Shown: piece by piece, positions 17,252 to 25,602 of the stretch
Layout of the letters: every line of letters starts with the position of its first letter
How positions within the stretch are numbered: the stretch's first letter is position 1
Assembly: GCF_021648885.1 (NCBI RefSeq)
Contig: NZ_JAKJHZ010000012.1
Span: 62,001-126,000, forward strand
Direction: 5' to 3'
From: Nocardioides potassii
GTDB taxonomy: Bacteria; Actinomycetota; Actinomycetes; Propionibacteriales; Nocardioidaceae
Length of the DNA stretch: 64,000 nt
Made by a program: the position numbers and the translations under genes
The notes under the pieces: generated by a model
Seen by the model: only the letters and a program-made list of their open reading frames with translations
Told to the model about the DNA's origin: nothing
Databases searched by the model: none

Positions 17252-19242
17252 TGGCCGCAGTCGACCCCGCCTACGTCACCGCCAAGCCGGTCAACCCGGC
17301 CGGCCTGCCGACGTCCTACGAGCACGGCGGCCGCCTTACTCCCGAGGGCTCGAGCGTCGACCCGATCCTCGTCGAGATCGTCCAGGGCACGCTCGCGAGC
17401 GTCGAGATGGAGGTCGAGACCGCGATCGGGCGGACCTCGCGCAGCCCGATGATCCGTGACGCGCACGACTTCCGCGCCGGCATCCACGACCGCCAGCTGC
17501 GCAAGCTCACTGGTCGCTCCTACAGCGCGCTCGTGCACCCGATCGTGCGCGACTACCCGATCGAGGAGATGCGCGAGGGCGACGTCTTCTTCCACAACGA
17601 CGTCTACGAGTCCGAGGGCGGCATCGGCCACCTGCCCGACCTCTGCGTGACCGTGCCGGTCTTCCACGAGGGCGAGGTCGTCGCGTTCGTGCAGGCCTTC
17701 GGCCACCACGACGACATCGGCGGTGCGGTGCCGGGCTCCATGCCCAGCATCGCGACCACGGTCTACGAGGAGGGGCTTGCCGTCCCGCCGATCAAGCTGT
17801 GGGACGCCGGCGTACCGAACAGGTCGGCGCTGCGGATCATGACGCGCAACTCGCGGATGCCCGACAGCCTCGCCGCCGACCTCGACGCGGAGTGCTCGGC
17901 CTGCCTGATGGGCGCGCGCCGGCTCGGCGAGCTGTTCGAGCGCTACGGGCGTGAGGCGATCGAGACGTCGTTCGACGCGATCCTCGACACCACCACCGAG
18001 ACCTACCGGCGCGAGATCCTGTCGAAGATCCCCGACGGCACCTATGTCTGGGAGGACTACGCCGAGCACGACGGCGTCGACGAGCCGCAGCTGCACACCC
18101 AGCGGATCACGCTGACCAAGGTGAGCGACGCCCCGGCCGATCCCGAGAACGGTCGCCCCGCCGGGCCGCGGCTGATCATCGACTTCACCGGCACCAGTGC
18201 GCAGGCCAAGGGCCCGATCAACCACTGCGGCGACTACGTCGGCGGCAACTTCCTCAAGAAGTGGCTCGCGCCCATCCTGCGCAACCTCGCCGACACCCCT
18301 GAGCGGATGGCCGAGCTGGACGTCAACGAGGGCATCGTGCCGCTGATCGAGATGCGCTTCCCCGAGAAGGGCACGCTGCTCACGCCGATCCACCCCGGCC
18401 CGACCAACGCCCGCACGTTCGTGATCCTGCGGCTGCTCGGCGTCCTCGCCGGGGTCGTGGCCAAGGCGGTCGACGGCAAGATGCCGGCCGACCAGGAGAC
18501 GATCCGCTACACCGGCGTCTACGGCAAGGACCTCGACGGCAACGACTACCTCATGCGCGAGGTGCTCGGCGGCGGCTCCGGTGGCCGCTACTACGCCGAC
18601 GGTGAGGACACCATCCACGTCGTGCCCGACTCCCGGAACCTGCCGACCGAGTTCACGGAGTCGCGGTTCCCGTTCATCGTCGAGCGCCTCGGCCTGGCCG
18701 TGGACTCCGGCGGCGCGGGGGAGTTCCGCGGCGGCCTCGGCTACGAGAAGCACATCCGGATGCTCAAGGACGGGCACTTCATGTCCATCGCGGACCGCTC
18801 GATCCTGGCCTGCTGGGGCGTGCGCGGCGGCAAGGCGGGCGCGCCGTTCCAGGTCGTCATCGACCCGGGCGGCCGCGACGAGCGGGAGGTGGACGCCCTC
18901 GCCGACGCCGAGGAGATCAAGGCCGGACAGGTCGTCCGCATCCGTACGACGGGTGGCGGCGGCTGGGGCGACCCGCTGGCCCGCGACCCCGAGCTCGTCG
19001 TCCGCGACGTCGTCTGGGGCAAGGTCTCGGCGGAGGCCGCGCTGCGCGACTACGGCGTCGTGCTGACCGGCTCGCGGGATGCCGGCGACCTGGCGTACGA
19101 CGCCGACGCGACGACCGCCGAACGTGGCTCACGGCCGGCGTGGAGCAAGGAGGACGACGCGTTCTTCGACCGCGGCCCCGGCTACTCGTCGCTCGCCGAC
19201 GGAGCCGCGTTCGCCGAGGTCGACAAGGTCGACAAGGTCTGA
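17251..19242 (+). CDS. hyuB: ATP-dependent hydantoinase/oxoprolinase subunit B (HyuB)
   Basis: 663-residue partner of HyuA. Family landmarks include DPILVEIVQGTLASVEMEVE near residue 28, DVFFHNDVYESEGG near 111-124, and the C-terminal TTGGGGWGDPLARDPE near 566-581. The subunit start overlaps the hyuA stop (TGATG); a GTG at 17248 is an alternative start, since AAGGAG is placed suitably for either. HyuA and HyuB form a heteromeric amidohydrolase in the cytoplasm. The next gene starts 2 bp after its stop, so the operon probably extends to the NmrA-like gene. Confidence 0.9.
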   Translation: MAAVDPAYVTAKPVNPAGLPTSYEHGGRLTPEGSSVDPILVEIVQGTLASVEMEVETAIGRTSRSPMIRDAHDFRAGIHDRQLRKLTGRSYSALVHPIVRDYPIEEMREGDVFFHNDVYESEGGIGHLPDLCVTVPVFHEGEVVAFVQAFGHHDDIGGAVPGSMPSIATTVYEEGLAVPPIKLWDAGVPNRSALRIMTRNSRMPDSLAADLDAECSACLMGARRLGELFERYGREAIETSFDAILDTTTETYRREILSKIPDGTYVWEDYAEHDGVDEPQLHTQRITLTKVSDAPADPENGRPAGPRLIIDFTGTSAQAKGPINHCGDYVGGNFLKKWLAPILRNLADTPERMAELDVNEGIVPLIEMRFPEKGTLLTPIHPGPTNARTFVILRLLGVLAGVVAKAVDGKMPADQETIRYTGVYGKDLDGNDYLMREVLGGGSGGRYYADGEDTIHVVPDSRNLPTEFTESRFPFIVERLGLAVDSGGAGEFRGGLGYEKHIRMLKDGHFMSIADRSILACWGVRGGKAGAPFQVVIDPGGRDEREVDALADAEEIKAGQVVRIRTTGGGGWGDPLARDPELVVRDVVWGKVSAEAALRDYGVVLTGSRDAGDLAYDADATTAERGSRPAWSKEDDAFFDRGPGYSSLADGAAFAEVDKVDKV

Positions 19243-19244
19243 GC

Positions 19245-19916
19245 ATGCAGGTCGCGGTCGTCGGTGGGCACGGCAAGACGGGTCGTGCGGTGGGCGCGGC
19301 CCTCGCCGACCGCGGTGCCGCGGCAGTGCCGCTCGGACGCGCCGACTGGGCCGACCTGTCCTCGGCGGTGGCCCGGTGCGAGGCGTCGTACGTCATCGCG
19401 CCGAACCTGCACCCCGACGAGCCGGCCTACGTCGCCGACGTCCTGCGCGCGCTCGGCGAGGCCGGGGTCGGGCGGGTCGTCTACCACTCGGTCGCCTCGC
19501 CCTACGTCCCGGCGATGCCCCACCACGTGGGCAAGGCCGTCAGCGAGGACCTCGTCCGGCGCTCCGGGCTCGACTGGACGATCCTCCAGCCGGGCGCCTA
19601 CCTGCAGAACCTCGACCTCACCGGCCAGGTCGAGGTGCCCTACTCCCTGGACGTGCCGTTCGGGTTCCTCGACCTCGCCGACCTCGGCAGGGTCGCAGCC
19701 CTCGTGCTGACGGAGGACGGCCACGTCGGCGCGACCTACGAGCTCGCCACCCGCCTCGCAACGGTGCGCGAGCTCGCCGCCGAGGCGGGCATCCCGGCGC
19801 GTCAGGTCGACGACCCCGGCCTGCATCCCTGGCTGTCGGCGATGTTCGTCTACTACGACCAGCACGGACTGCCCGTCGGCACGCGTGTCCTGCGGGGCCT
19901 CCTCGGCCTGCCATGA
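19245..19916 (+). CDS. NmrA-like NAD(P)-binding protein
   Basis: 223-residue Rossmann-fold protein of the NmrA/atypical-SDR group. The dinucleotide-binding motif GGHGKTG is at residues 7-13, and the family block SGLDWTILQPGAYLQNL lies around 107-123. The classical YxxxK dyad is not evident, as in NmrA-type redox sensors and quinone oxidoreductase-like proteins. ATG two bases after the hyuB stop implies co-transcription. Its contribution to the hydantoinase operon is not clear from sequence. Confidence 0.75.
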   Translation: MQVAVVGGHGKTGRAVGAALADRGAAAVPLGRADWADLSSAVARCEASYVIAPNLHPDEPAYVADVLRALGEAGVGRVVYHSVASPYVPAMPHHVGKAVSEDLVRRSGLDWTILQPGAYLQNLDLTGQVEVPYSLDVPFGFLDLADLGRVAALVLTEDGHVGATYELATRLATVRELAAEAGIPARQVDDPGLHPWLSAMFVYYDQHGLPVGTRVLRGLLGLP

Positions 19917-19923
19917 TCGGCTC

Positions 19924-20682
19924 GTGACCGAGCGAGCCCTGACCTTCGGATCGGTCGCGGCCGACTACGAGCGCTACCGACCCGGTTACCCGGACGACGT
20001 GGTGGCGGAGGTGCTGGCCTTCGCCGGGCGACCCGTCGCGACCGCGCTGGAGATCGGCGCCGGCACGGGCAAGGCGACGCGCGTGTTCGCTGCGCACGGC
20101 CTGCGGGTCACGGCGAGCGACCCGGACGCCGCCATGCTCGCCGAGCTGGTGCGGCACGTGCCCGGCACGGTGCGGAGGGTGCAGGCGCCGTTCGAGGAGC
20201 TCCCGCTGGGCACGACCTACGACCTGGTCTACGCGGCGGCCGCGCTGCACTGGACCCGGCCCGAGGGCCGGTGGGAGCGGATGGCCGCCCTGCTGGAGCC
20301 GGGCGGGGTGTTCGCGTCGTTCGGGGCGCCGCGGGACCTCGCGGACCCGGCCGTCGGCGACGCCCTGCGCGAGGCGCAGTCGCCGTGGGTGGGCGACATC
20401 GTGGTGCCGCCGCCGGACGGCACGCCTGCCGACAGCGAGCTGCAGTGGCCCAGCACCGAGCTGTCGGCCTCACCGCTGTTCACCGACGTCACCCAGGTCG
20501 TGCTGGAGGTCCGTACGTCGGTGCCCGCCGAGGACTACGTCGGGCTGATGTCGACGGTCTCCGCCTTCCTGGTGCTGCCCCCGGACACCCGGAGGATCGC
20601 CCTCGACCGGGTCCGGGCCGCGCTGCCCGACGAGGTCGAGGTGGTGGGTGACATCCGGCTGCACCTCGCTCGCAAGGCCTGA
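19924..20682 (+). CDS. Class I SAM-dependent methyltransferase
   Basis: 252-residue methyltransferase with motif I LEIGAGTGKATRVFA at residues 42-56 and a typical opening, FGSVAADYERYRPGYP. It transfers a methyl group from S-adenosylmethionine; the acceptor is unknown. GTG start at 19924 just after the NmrA-like gene stop; the longer frame overlaps that gene and has no family similarity. Followed after 18 bp by the LanC-like gene, so it may be part of a loose operon running to about 22.8 kb. Confidence 0.82.
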   Translation: MTERALTFGSVAADYERYRPGYPDDVVAEVLAFAGRPVATALEIGAGTGKATRVFAAHGLRVTASDPDAAMLAELVRHVPGTVRRVQAPFEELPLGTTYDLVYAAAALHWTRPEGRWERMAALLEPGGVFASFGAPRDLADPAVGDALREAQSPWVGDIVVPPPDGTPADSELQWPSTELSASPLFTDVTQVVLEVRTSVPAEDYVGLMSTVSAFLVLPPDTRRIALDRVRAALPDEVEVVGDIRLHLARKA

Positions 20683-20700
20683 GCAGGCGATGATCGGCGC

Positions 20701-22041
20701 ATGACCGCTCCCGAGACGTACGGCGACCTCGGCGAAGCGGCGTGGCGCTGGGTGCTCGACCAGGTGAGGTGGGACGACGGCGGTCCGTGGATCCCGGTGT
20801 CCGTGCCGCACGAGGGCGGCCCGCCCGAGGACGACCGCGACGGGATGCACAGCGGCATCGGAGGGCTGGCCCACGTGCTGGCCGAGGTGCGCGAGGCCAG
20901 GCCGTGGACCGAGGAGGAGCACCGGCTCGCCGACGGCATCGCGACGCGGATCCGGGGCAACCTCGCCACCACGACGACCTACTCCTACTTCGACGGCCTG
21001 GTCAGCGACCTCGGCGTCCTCTCCGCGCTGCGGGTCGACGGAGCCGCGGACGCGATCGCCCGGCTCGACGAGCTGATGGAGGACGACGGCTGGGAGCAGC
21101 CGTGGATGGTGCCTCCGCGGTTCGCGCCCCACACCCGGATCAACGACGCGACCCTCGGCACGGCCGGCAACCTGCTCGGCGCCGTCTGGGCTCACCGCAG
21201 CGGCACACCGGGTGCGGCCGACCTCGCCCACCGGACCGCCGACCTGCTGCTGCGGGAGGGCGAGGCGACCGCGGCCGGGACGGACTGGCCCTTCGTCCCG
21301 TACCGGTTCACCGAGGCCGTCCGCGCCGAGCGCGGCGACCAGCAGATGCCGAACTGGTCGCACGGCCTGGCCGGGATCGCCGCGTCCCTCGCGGTCGCCG
21401 GCGCCGTGCTCGACCGGTCCGACCTCGTCGAGGCCGCCCGGTCGGGTGCCGAGCACCTCGTGACCCTCGGCGACACGAGCGGTGGCGGCTTCGTGCTGCC
21501 CCACGTCATTCCGCGCGACCCCGACCGCGACGAGGTCACCTACAGCTGGTGCCACGGCCCGACCGGTACCTCGCTGCTCTTCACCGCGCTCGAGTGTGCC
21601 GGTGTCGGCGAGGTCGCGGGCGAGTCGCCTGAGCGGTGGCAGCGTCGCTGCCTGCACAGCCTGCACACCTCCGGGATCCCGGAGCGGCTGCGCCCGGGGT
21701 TCTGGGACAACGACGGCCGCTGCTGCGGCACCGCGGGGGTGGGCGACGTCGTCCTCGACGCGTGGCAGCTGCGCGGCGTCGACGACGACCTCGTCTTCGC
21801 GCAGGTGCTCGGCGACGCCCTCGTGGAGCGCGCGATCGTCGTACGGGAGGGCGACGGCGACCGGGCGTGCTGGCGGTTCACCGAGCACCGCAACGATGAC
21901 CCGCTCCTGCCGCCCGGCGTGGGCTGGATGCAGGGCGCCGCCGGCATCGCGGCGTACCTCCTCCGCCTCGCCCGCGTGCTCCGCGAGGGCCGTGGGACGC
22001 CCGCCGTCGCGCGCCTCGACACCTGGTGGAACCTGCCGTGA
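20701..22041 (+). CDS. LanC-like cyclase-fold protein, stand-alone
   Basis: 446-residue alpha-toroid protein resembling lanthionine synthetase C. Repeated G-x-G segments are visible (GMHSGIGGLAHVL, NWSHGLAGIAASLA, GWMQGAAGIAAYLL). The zinc-ligand positions are Cys284 (SWCHG) and Cys341-Cys342 (GRCCGTAG). Canonical LanC enzymes have Cys-His at the second site; a Cys-Cys-Gly version also occurs in some lanthionine synthetases. No dehydratase, precursor peptide or transporter gene lies nearby, so lanthipeptide maturation is unsupported; glutathione-adduct or sugar-related roles are alternatives. Confidence 0.75.
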   Translation: MTAPETYGDLGEAAWRWVLDQVRWDDGGPWIPVSVPHEGGPPEDDRDGMHSGIGGLAHVLAEVREARPWTEEEHRLADGIATRIRGNLATTTTYSYFDGLVSDLGVLSALRVDGAADAIARLDELMEDDGWEQPWMVPPRFAPHTRINDATLGTAGNLLGAVWAHRSGTPGAADLAHRTADLLLREGEATAAGTDWPFVPYRFTEAVRAERGDQQMPNWSHGLAGIAASLAVAGAVLDRSDLVEAARSGAEHLVTLGDTSGGGFVLPHVIPRDPDRDEVTYSWCHGPTGTSLLFTALECAGVGEVAGESPERWQRRCLHSLHTSGIPERLRPGFWDNDGRCCGTAGVGDVVLDAWQLRGVDDDLVFAQVLGDALVERAIVVREGDGDRACWRFTEHRNDDPLLPPGVGWMQGAAGIAAYLLRLARVLREGRGTPAVARLDTWWNLP

Positions 22042-22055
22042 GGTAGACACCTCCC

Positions 22056-22784
22056 ATGCGCACCCTCGTCACCGGCGGCACCCGCGGCATCGGCGCGGCC
22101 GTCGCCCGGCGGCTCGCCGCCAGCGGCCACGACCTCGTGCTCGGCTACGCCCGCGACGACGCGGCGGCAGCGCGTACGGCGACCGGGTGCCGCGAGCTCG
22201 GCGTCTCCTGCGCGACGGTCCGGGCCGACGTCACCACCGACGACGGCATCGAGTCCCTGTTCGCCGCCGCGGGTGACCTCACGGCCGTGGTCAACAACGC
22301 CGGCGCGACGCTGCACATCGGTCCGCTCGCGGACACCCCGCCGGACGTCGTCCGCGCCACGGTCGACCTCAACCTCACCTCGGCGCTGCTCGTGGCCCGC
22401 GCGGCCGTCCGCGTGCTAGGCCGCTCGCGTGGGGGCTCCGGAGGTGTCCTGGTCAACATCAGCTCGGGTGCCGCGACGCTCGGGTCGCCGGGGGAGTACG
22501 TCCAGTACGCCGCCGCCAAGGCCGGCGTCGACGCGCTCACGGTCGGCCTCGCGCAGGAGGTCGCGCGCGACGGGGTGCGGGTCGTGGGGGTCGCTCCCGG
22601 GATCATCGACACCACGATCCACGGCGACGCCGGCGAACCCGGGCGGGTGGAACGGGTCGGCCCCTTGGTCCCGCTCGGTCGCGCCGGGCACGTCGACGAG
22701 GTCGCCCACGCCGTGGCGTGGCTGCTGTCCGACGAGGCGTCCTACGTCACCGGTACGACGCTGCGGGTGGCCGGCGGCCGCTAG
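22056..22784 (+). CDS. Short-chain dehydrogenase/reductase (FabG-like)
   Basis: 242-residue classical SDR. Cofactor motif TGGTRGIG at residues 6-13, NNAG near 89-92, and the catalytic Tyr151 and Lys155 (YAAAK) are all present, with the C-terminal GTTLRVAGG of FabG-like enzymes. It oxidises or reduces a hydroxyl/keto group using NAD(P)(H). ATG 14 bp after the LanC-like gene. Convergent with the P-loop kinase gene; the two overlap by 4 nt at their 3' ends. Substrate unknown. Confidence 0.87.
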   Translation: MRTLVTGGTRGIGAAVARRLAASGHDLVLGYARDDAAAARTATGCRELGVSCATVRADVTTDDGIESLFAAAGDLTAVVNNAGATLHIGPLADTPPDVVRATVDLNLTSALLVARAAVRVLGRSRGGSGGVLVNISSGAATLGSPGEYVQYAAAKAGVDALTVGLAQEVARDGVRVVGVAPGIIDTTIHGDAGEPGRVERVGPLVPLGRAGHVDEVAHAVAWLLSDEASYVTGTTLRVAGGR

Positions 22785-23269
22785 CGGGTGAGCCGCTCGA
22801 TCTCGTCGACGACCTCGGCGAGCGGCCGGGTCGAGTCGATCGGGACGCCGTCGGCGGGGATGTCCTCCCGGGTCTCGTGGAGGCGCAGCACGAGCGCCGT
22901 CTCCTCCGGCGCCGCACCCCACTCGTCGGCCGGGCGCGCCCTGAGGCGCTCGAGGAGCGTCGCGCGGTCGAGCTCCAGCACGAACACCTCGTCGAAGAGC
23001 CTGATGAAGCGGGCGAAGTTCCGCAACCCACCGCAGAAGAACGTCCGCGGCGTGGCGTGGTCGGCGACGATGCGCCGCACCTCGGCGACGTCCCAGACGT
23101 GGTGCTCGTGGGCGTGGCCGTCGACCGGCTCACCGGTCACCGGGTCGCCGCGGTAGGCGAGGACGCGGTCGCCGTGCACGACGTGGTGCCCACGGCGCTC
23201 GAGCTCGGTCGCGACCGTCGTCTTGCCGGCGCACGAGACCCCTTCGACGAGGTAGTTGCGGACGCCCAC
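22781..23269 (-). CDS. P-loop nucleoside/nucleotide kinase-like protein
   Basis: 162-residue AAA/P-loop kinase-like protein. Walker A GVSCAGKTT at residues 10-18, a DRV block after the second strand, and a late DRATLLERLRAR segment that looks like the lid or arginine region of adenylate-kinase-type enzymes. It likely phosphorylates a small molecule with ATP. GTG start. Separated by 114 bp from the divergent carbamate kinase gene. The substrate cannot be read from sequence. Confidence 0.75.
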   Translation of the reverse strand: MGVRNYLVEGVSCAGKTTVATELERRGHHVVHGDRVLAYRGDPVTGEPVDGHAHEHHVWDVAEVRRIVADHATPRTFFCGGLRNFARFIRLFDEVFVLELDRATLLERLRARPADEWGAAPEETALVLRLHETREDIPADGVPIDSTRPLAEVVDEIERLTR

Positions 23270-23383
23270 CCGCCCAGTATCGGCGACCGGGCGTCGGCGT
23301 CGTCAAGAACTGCCCGCCACTCGGCACCAGCCTGACAACTGTTGCCGGTGGGGGGAGGTGTCCGTGGTCACTACGGTTGCGCC

Positions 23384-24334
23384 ATGAGGGTCCTGCTCGC
23401 GCTCGGCGGCAACGCCATGACGAACGCCGACGGGCGGGCGCGTCCCGAGGACCAGATCGCCGCCGCCCAGGTGGCGATGGCCGCCGTCGCCGGTCTCCTC
23501 GAGCACGACCACGACGTCGTCATCACCCACGGCAACGGACCCCAGGTCGGCAACCTCCTGGTGAAGAACGAGCTCGCCGCGGGCGTCGTACCCCCCGTCC
23601 CGCTGGACTGGTGCGGCGCCCAGACGCAGGCCACCCTCGGCTTCGTCCTGATGGACGCCCTCGACCGCGAGCTCGCGACCCGGTCGCTCGACCGGCGCAG
23701 CGCGGCCCTCGTGACCCGCACGCTCGTCGACGCCGACGACGAGGGCTTCACCACCCCCACCAAGCCGATCGGCCGCCACCTCCCCGAAGCCGAGGCGAAG
23801 GTCCTGATGGGCCACGGCGAGACCTGGGAGGACCGCGGCGACAAGGGCTGGCGCCGTGTCGTCGCCTCGCCCGAGCCGCGCGAGATCCTCGACGCCCCGG
23901 CCGTCCTCGCGCTGATCGAGGCCGGCTTCGTGGTGGTCGCCAACGGTGGTGGCGGCATCCCGCACGTACGACGTCCCGACGGCTCGCTCGCCGGGGTCGA
24001 GGCCGTCATCGACAAGGACCTCGGTGCCGCGCTCCTCGCCGACACCACCGGCGCCGACGTCCTCGTCATCGCCACCGACGTGCCCAACGCGGTCGTCCGC
24101 TGGGGGGAGCCCGACGCCGAGCCGCTCGGCCGGGTGAGCGTCGCCGAGCTGCGCGCGTACGCCGACGAGGGCCACTTCGCGTCCGGCTCGATGGGACCCA
24201 AGGTGGACGCCGTCTGCCGCTTCGTCGAGTCCACCGGCCGCACCGGCGTCATCACCAGCCTCGACCAGATCACCGCAGCGGTCGCCGGGGACGCCGGCAC
24301 CGTCGTCGTACCCGCCGCCTCTCTCGGTGGTTGA
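23384..24334 (+). CDS. Carbamate kinase (ArcC/AllK-like)
   Basis: 316-residue amino-acid-kinase-fold enzyme that makes ATP from carbamoyl phosphate and ADP, releasing carbamate (CO2 plus ammonia). Carbamate-kinase landmarks: ALGGNA at residues 6-11, THGNGPQVG near 48-56, VANGGGGIP near 186-194 and GHFASGSMGPKV near 265-276. No arginine deiminase or ornithine carbamoyltransferase lies in the window, whereas the transcarbamylase trio at 0.4-4.1 kb does, as in the E. coli allantoin region. The last two codons and stop are supplied by repeat copy C. The start follows a GGGGGGAGG-rich stretch. Confidence 0.9.
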   Translation: MRVLLALGGNAMTNADGRARPEDQIAAAQVAMAAVAGLLEHDHDVVITHGNGPQVGNLLVKNELAAGVVPPVPLDWCGAQTQATLGFVLMDALDRELATRSLDRRSAALVTRTLVDADDEGFTTPTKPIGRHLPEAEAKVLMGHGETWEDRGDKGWRRVVASPEPREILDAPAVLALIEAGFVVVANGGGGIPHVRRPDGSLAGVEAVIDKDLGAALLADTTGADVLVIATDVPNAVVRWGEPDAEPLGRVSVAELRAYADEGHFASGSMGPKVDAVCRFVESTGRTGVITSLDQITAAVAGDAGTVVVPAASLGG

Positions 24335-24361
24335 GGTGCGAGCGCAGCGAGCCTCGAAACC
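24328..24361 (+). repeat. 34-bp dispersed repeat, copy C (supplies a stop codon)
   Basis: Identical to copy B (11972-12005). Its TGA is the stop codon of the carbamate kinase gene and it ends 23 bp before the ring-opening amidohydrolase start. Confidence 0.85.
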
Positions 24362-24384
24362 CACCCTGAAAGGAAACAGCTGAC

Positions 24385-25491
24385 ATGCCCAGCGCCATCG
24401 AAGTCCGCAAGGTCCCGATCCACTCGGTCGCCGACGCCTCCGAGCTCACCAGGCTCATCGACGAGGGCACCATCGCGGCCGACCGCGTCTTCGCCATCAT
24501 CGGCAAGACCGAGGGCAACGGCGGCGTCAACGACTACACGCGCATCATCGCCGACCGCGCCTTCCGCGAGGCGCTCGTCGCCAAGGGCGCCGACCCCGAG
24601 CAGGTCAAGGGCATCCCGATCGTCTGGTCGGGCGGCACCGACGGCGTGATCAGCCCCCACGCCACGATCTTCGCGACCACCGACGTCCCCGAGGACGACC
24701 CGTCGCGCGACGAGCTGCGGCTCACCGCCGGCTTCGCGATGAGCGAGGCGATCCTGCCCGAGGAGATCGGCTACGTCGCGATGATCGAGAAGGTCGCCGC
24801 CGGCGTGAAGGTCGCCATGGAGCGCGCCGGGATCACCGACCCCGCGGACGTGCACTACGTCCAGACCAAGACCCCGCTGCTGACGATCCACACGATCCGC
24901 GACGCCAAGTCGCGCGGCAAGACCGTGTGGACCGAGCACACCCACGAGTCGATGGACCTCTCCAACGGCACCACCGGTCTCGGCATCGCCGTCGCCCTCG
25001 GCGAGATCGAGATGCCCACCGACGAGGACGTCATGCACAACCGCGACCTCTTCTCCTCGGTGGCCTCCTGCTCCTCGGGCGTCGAGCTCGACCAGGCGCA
25101 GATCGTCGTCGTCGGCAACGCGAAGGGCGTCGGCGGCAAGTACCGCATCGGTCACTCGGTGATGAAGGACGCGCTCGACGCCGACGGCATCTGGGAGGCC
25201 ATCGGCTCGGCCGGCCTCGACCTGCCCGAGCGGCCGCGCACCAGCGACCTCGACGGACGCCTCGTCAACGTCTTCCTCAAGTGCGAGGCCAGCCAGGACG
25301 GCATGGTCCGTGGTCGCCGCAACGCGATGCTCGACGACTCCGACGTGCACTGGCACCGCCAGATCAAGTCCTGCGTCGGCGGCGTGACCGCCGCCGTCAC
25401 CGGCGACCCGGCGGTCTTCGTGTCGGTGTCCGCGGCCCACCAGGGTCCCGAGGGCGGCGGCCCGGTCGCCGCCATCGTCGACCTGTCCTGA
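24385..25491 (+). CDS. Ring-opening amidohydrolase, barbiturase/cyanuric acid hydrolase family
   Basis: 368-residue member of the AtzD/barbiturase family, which opens a heterocyclic ring amide using three Lys-Ser pairs from three repeats. Repeat features: GKTEGNGG and VWSGGTDG (first), TKTPLL with SSVASCSSG (second), KCEASQDG and the C-terminal [17 protein letters not shown] (third). Length matches characterised barbiturases and cyanurate hydrolases (about 360-370). With the uracil-type permease and molybdenum hydroxylase in the same region, barbiturate is the favoured substrate. AAAGGAAA ribosome-binding site; co-transcribed with carbamate kinase across the repeat. Confidence 0.88.
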   Translation: MPSAIEVRKVPIHSVADASELTRLIDEGTIAADRVFAIIGKTEGNGGVNDYTRIIADRAFREALVAKGADPEQVKGIPIVWSGGTDGVISPHATIFATTDVPEDDPSRDELRLTAGFAMSEAILPEEIGYVAMIEKVAAGVKVAMERAGITDPADVHYVQTKTPLLTIHTIRDAKSRGKTVWTEHTHESMDLSNGTTGLGIAVALGEIEMPTDEDVMHNRDLFSSVASCSSGVELDQAQIVVVGNAKGVGGKYRIGHSVMKDALDADGIWEAIGSAGLDLPERPRTSDLDGRLVNVFLKCEASQDGMVRGRRNAMLDDSDVHWHRQIKSCVGGVTAAVTGDPAVFVSVSAAHQGPEGGGPVAAIVDLS

Positions 25492-25509
25492 GTCGCCCCC
25501 AGCCGCTCG

Positions 25510-25555
25510 GACGTCATACGGACGGGGCAACCGCTCGTCCCGTCCGTATGACGTC
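25510..25555. terminator. 17-bp-arm palindrome, copy 2
   Basis: Perfect arms 25510-25526 and 25539-25555 with a 12-nt loop. The left arm, GACGTCATACGGACGGG, is identical to copy 1 at 5488-5504; the loops differ. It sits just after the amidohydrolase gene and before adnA, so termination is plausible. Confidence 0.65.
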
Positions 25556-25602
25556 GTGGCGCCGCCCGCACGGTGTCGGTGGTCCGTGATGGGGTAGCAC
25601 CC

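Noticed and set aside
23384..24334. Arginine deiminase pathway carbamate kinase
   Set aside because: No arginine deiminase or ornithine carbamoyltransferase nearby, whereas an AllFGH-type trio is present.
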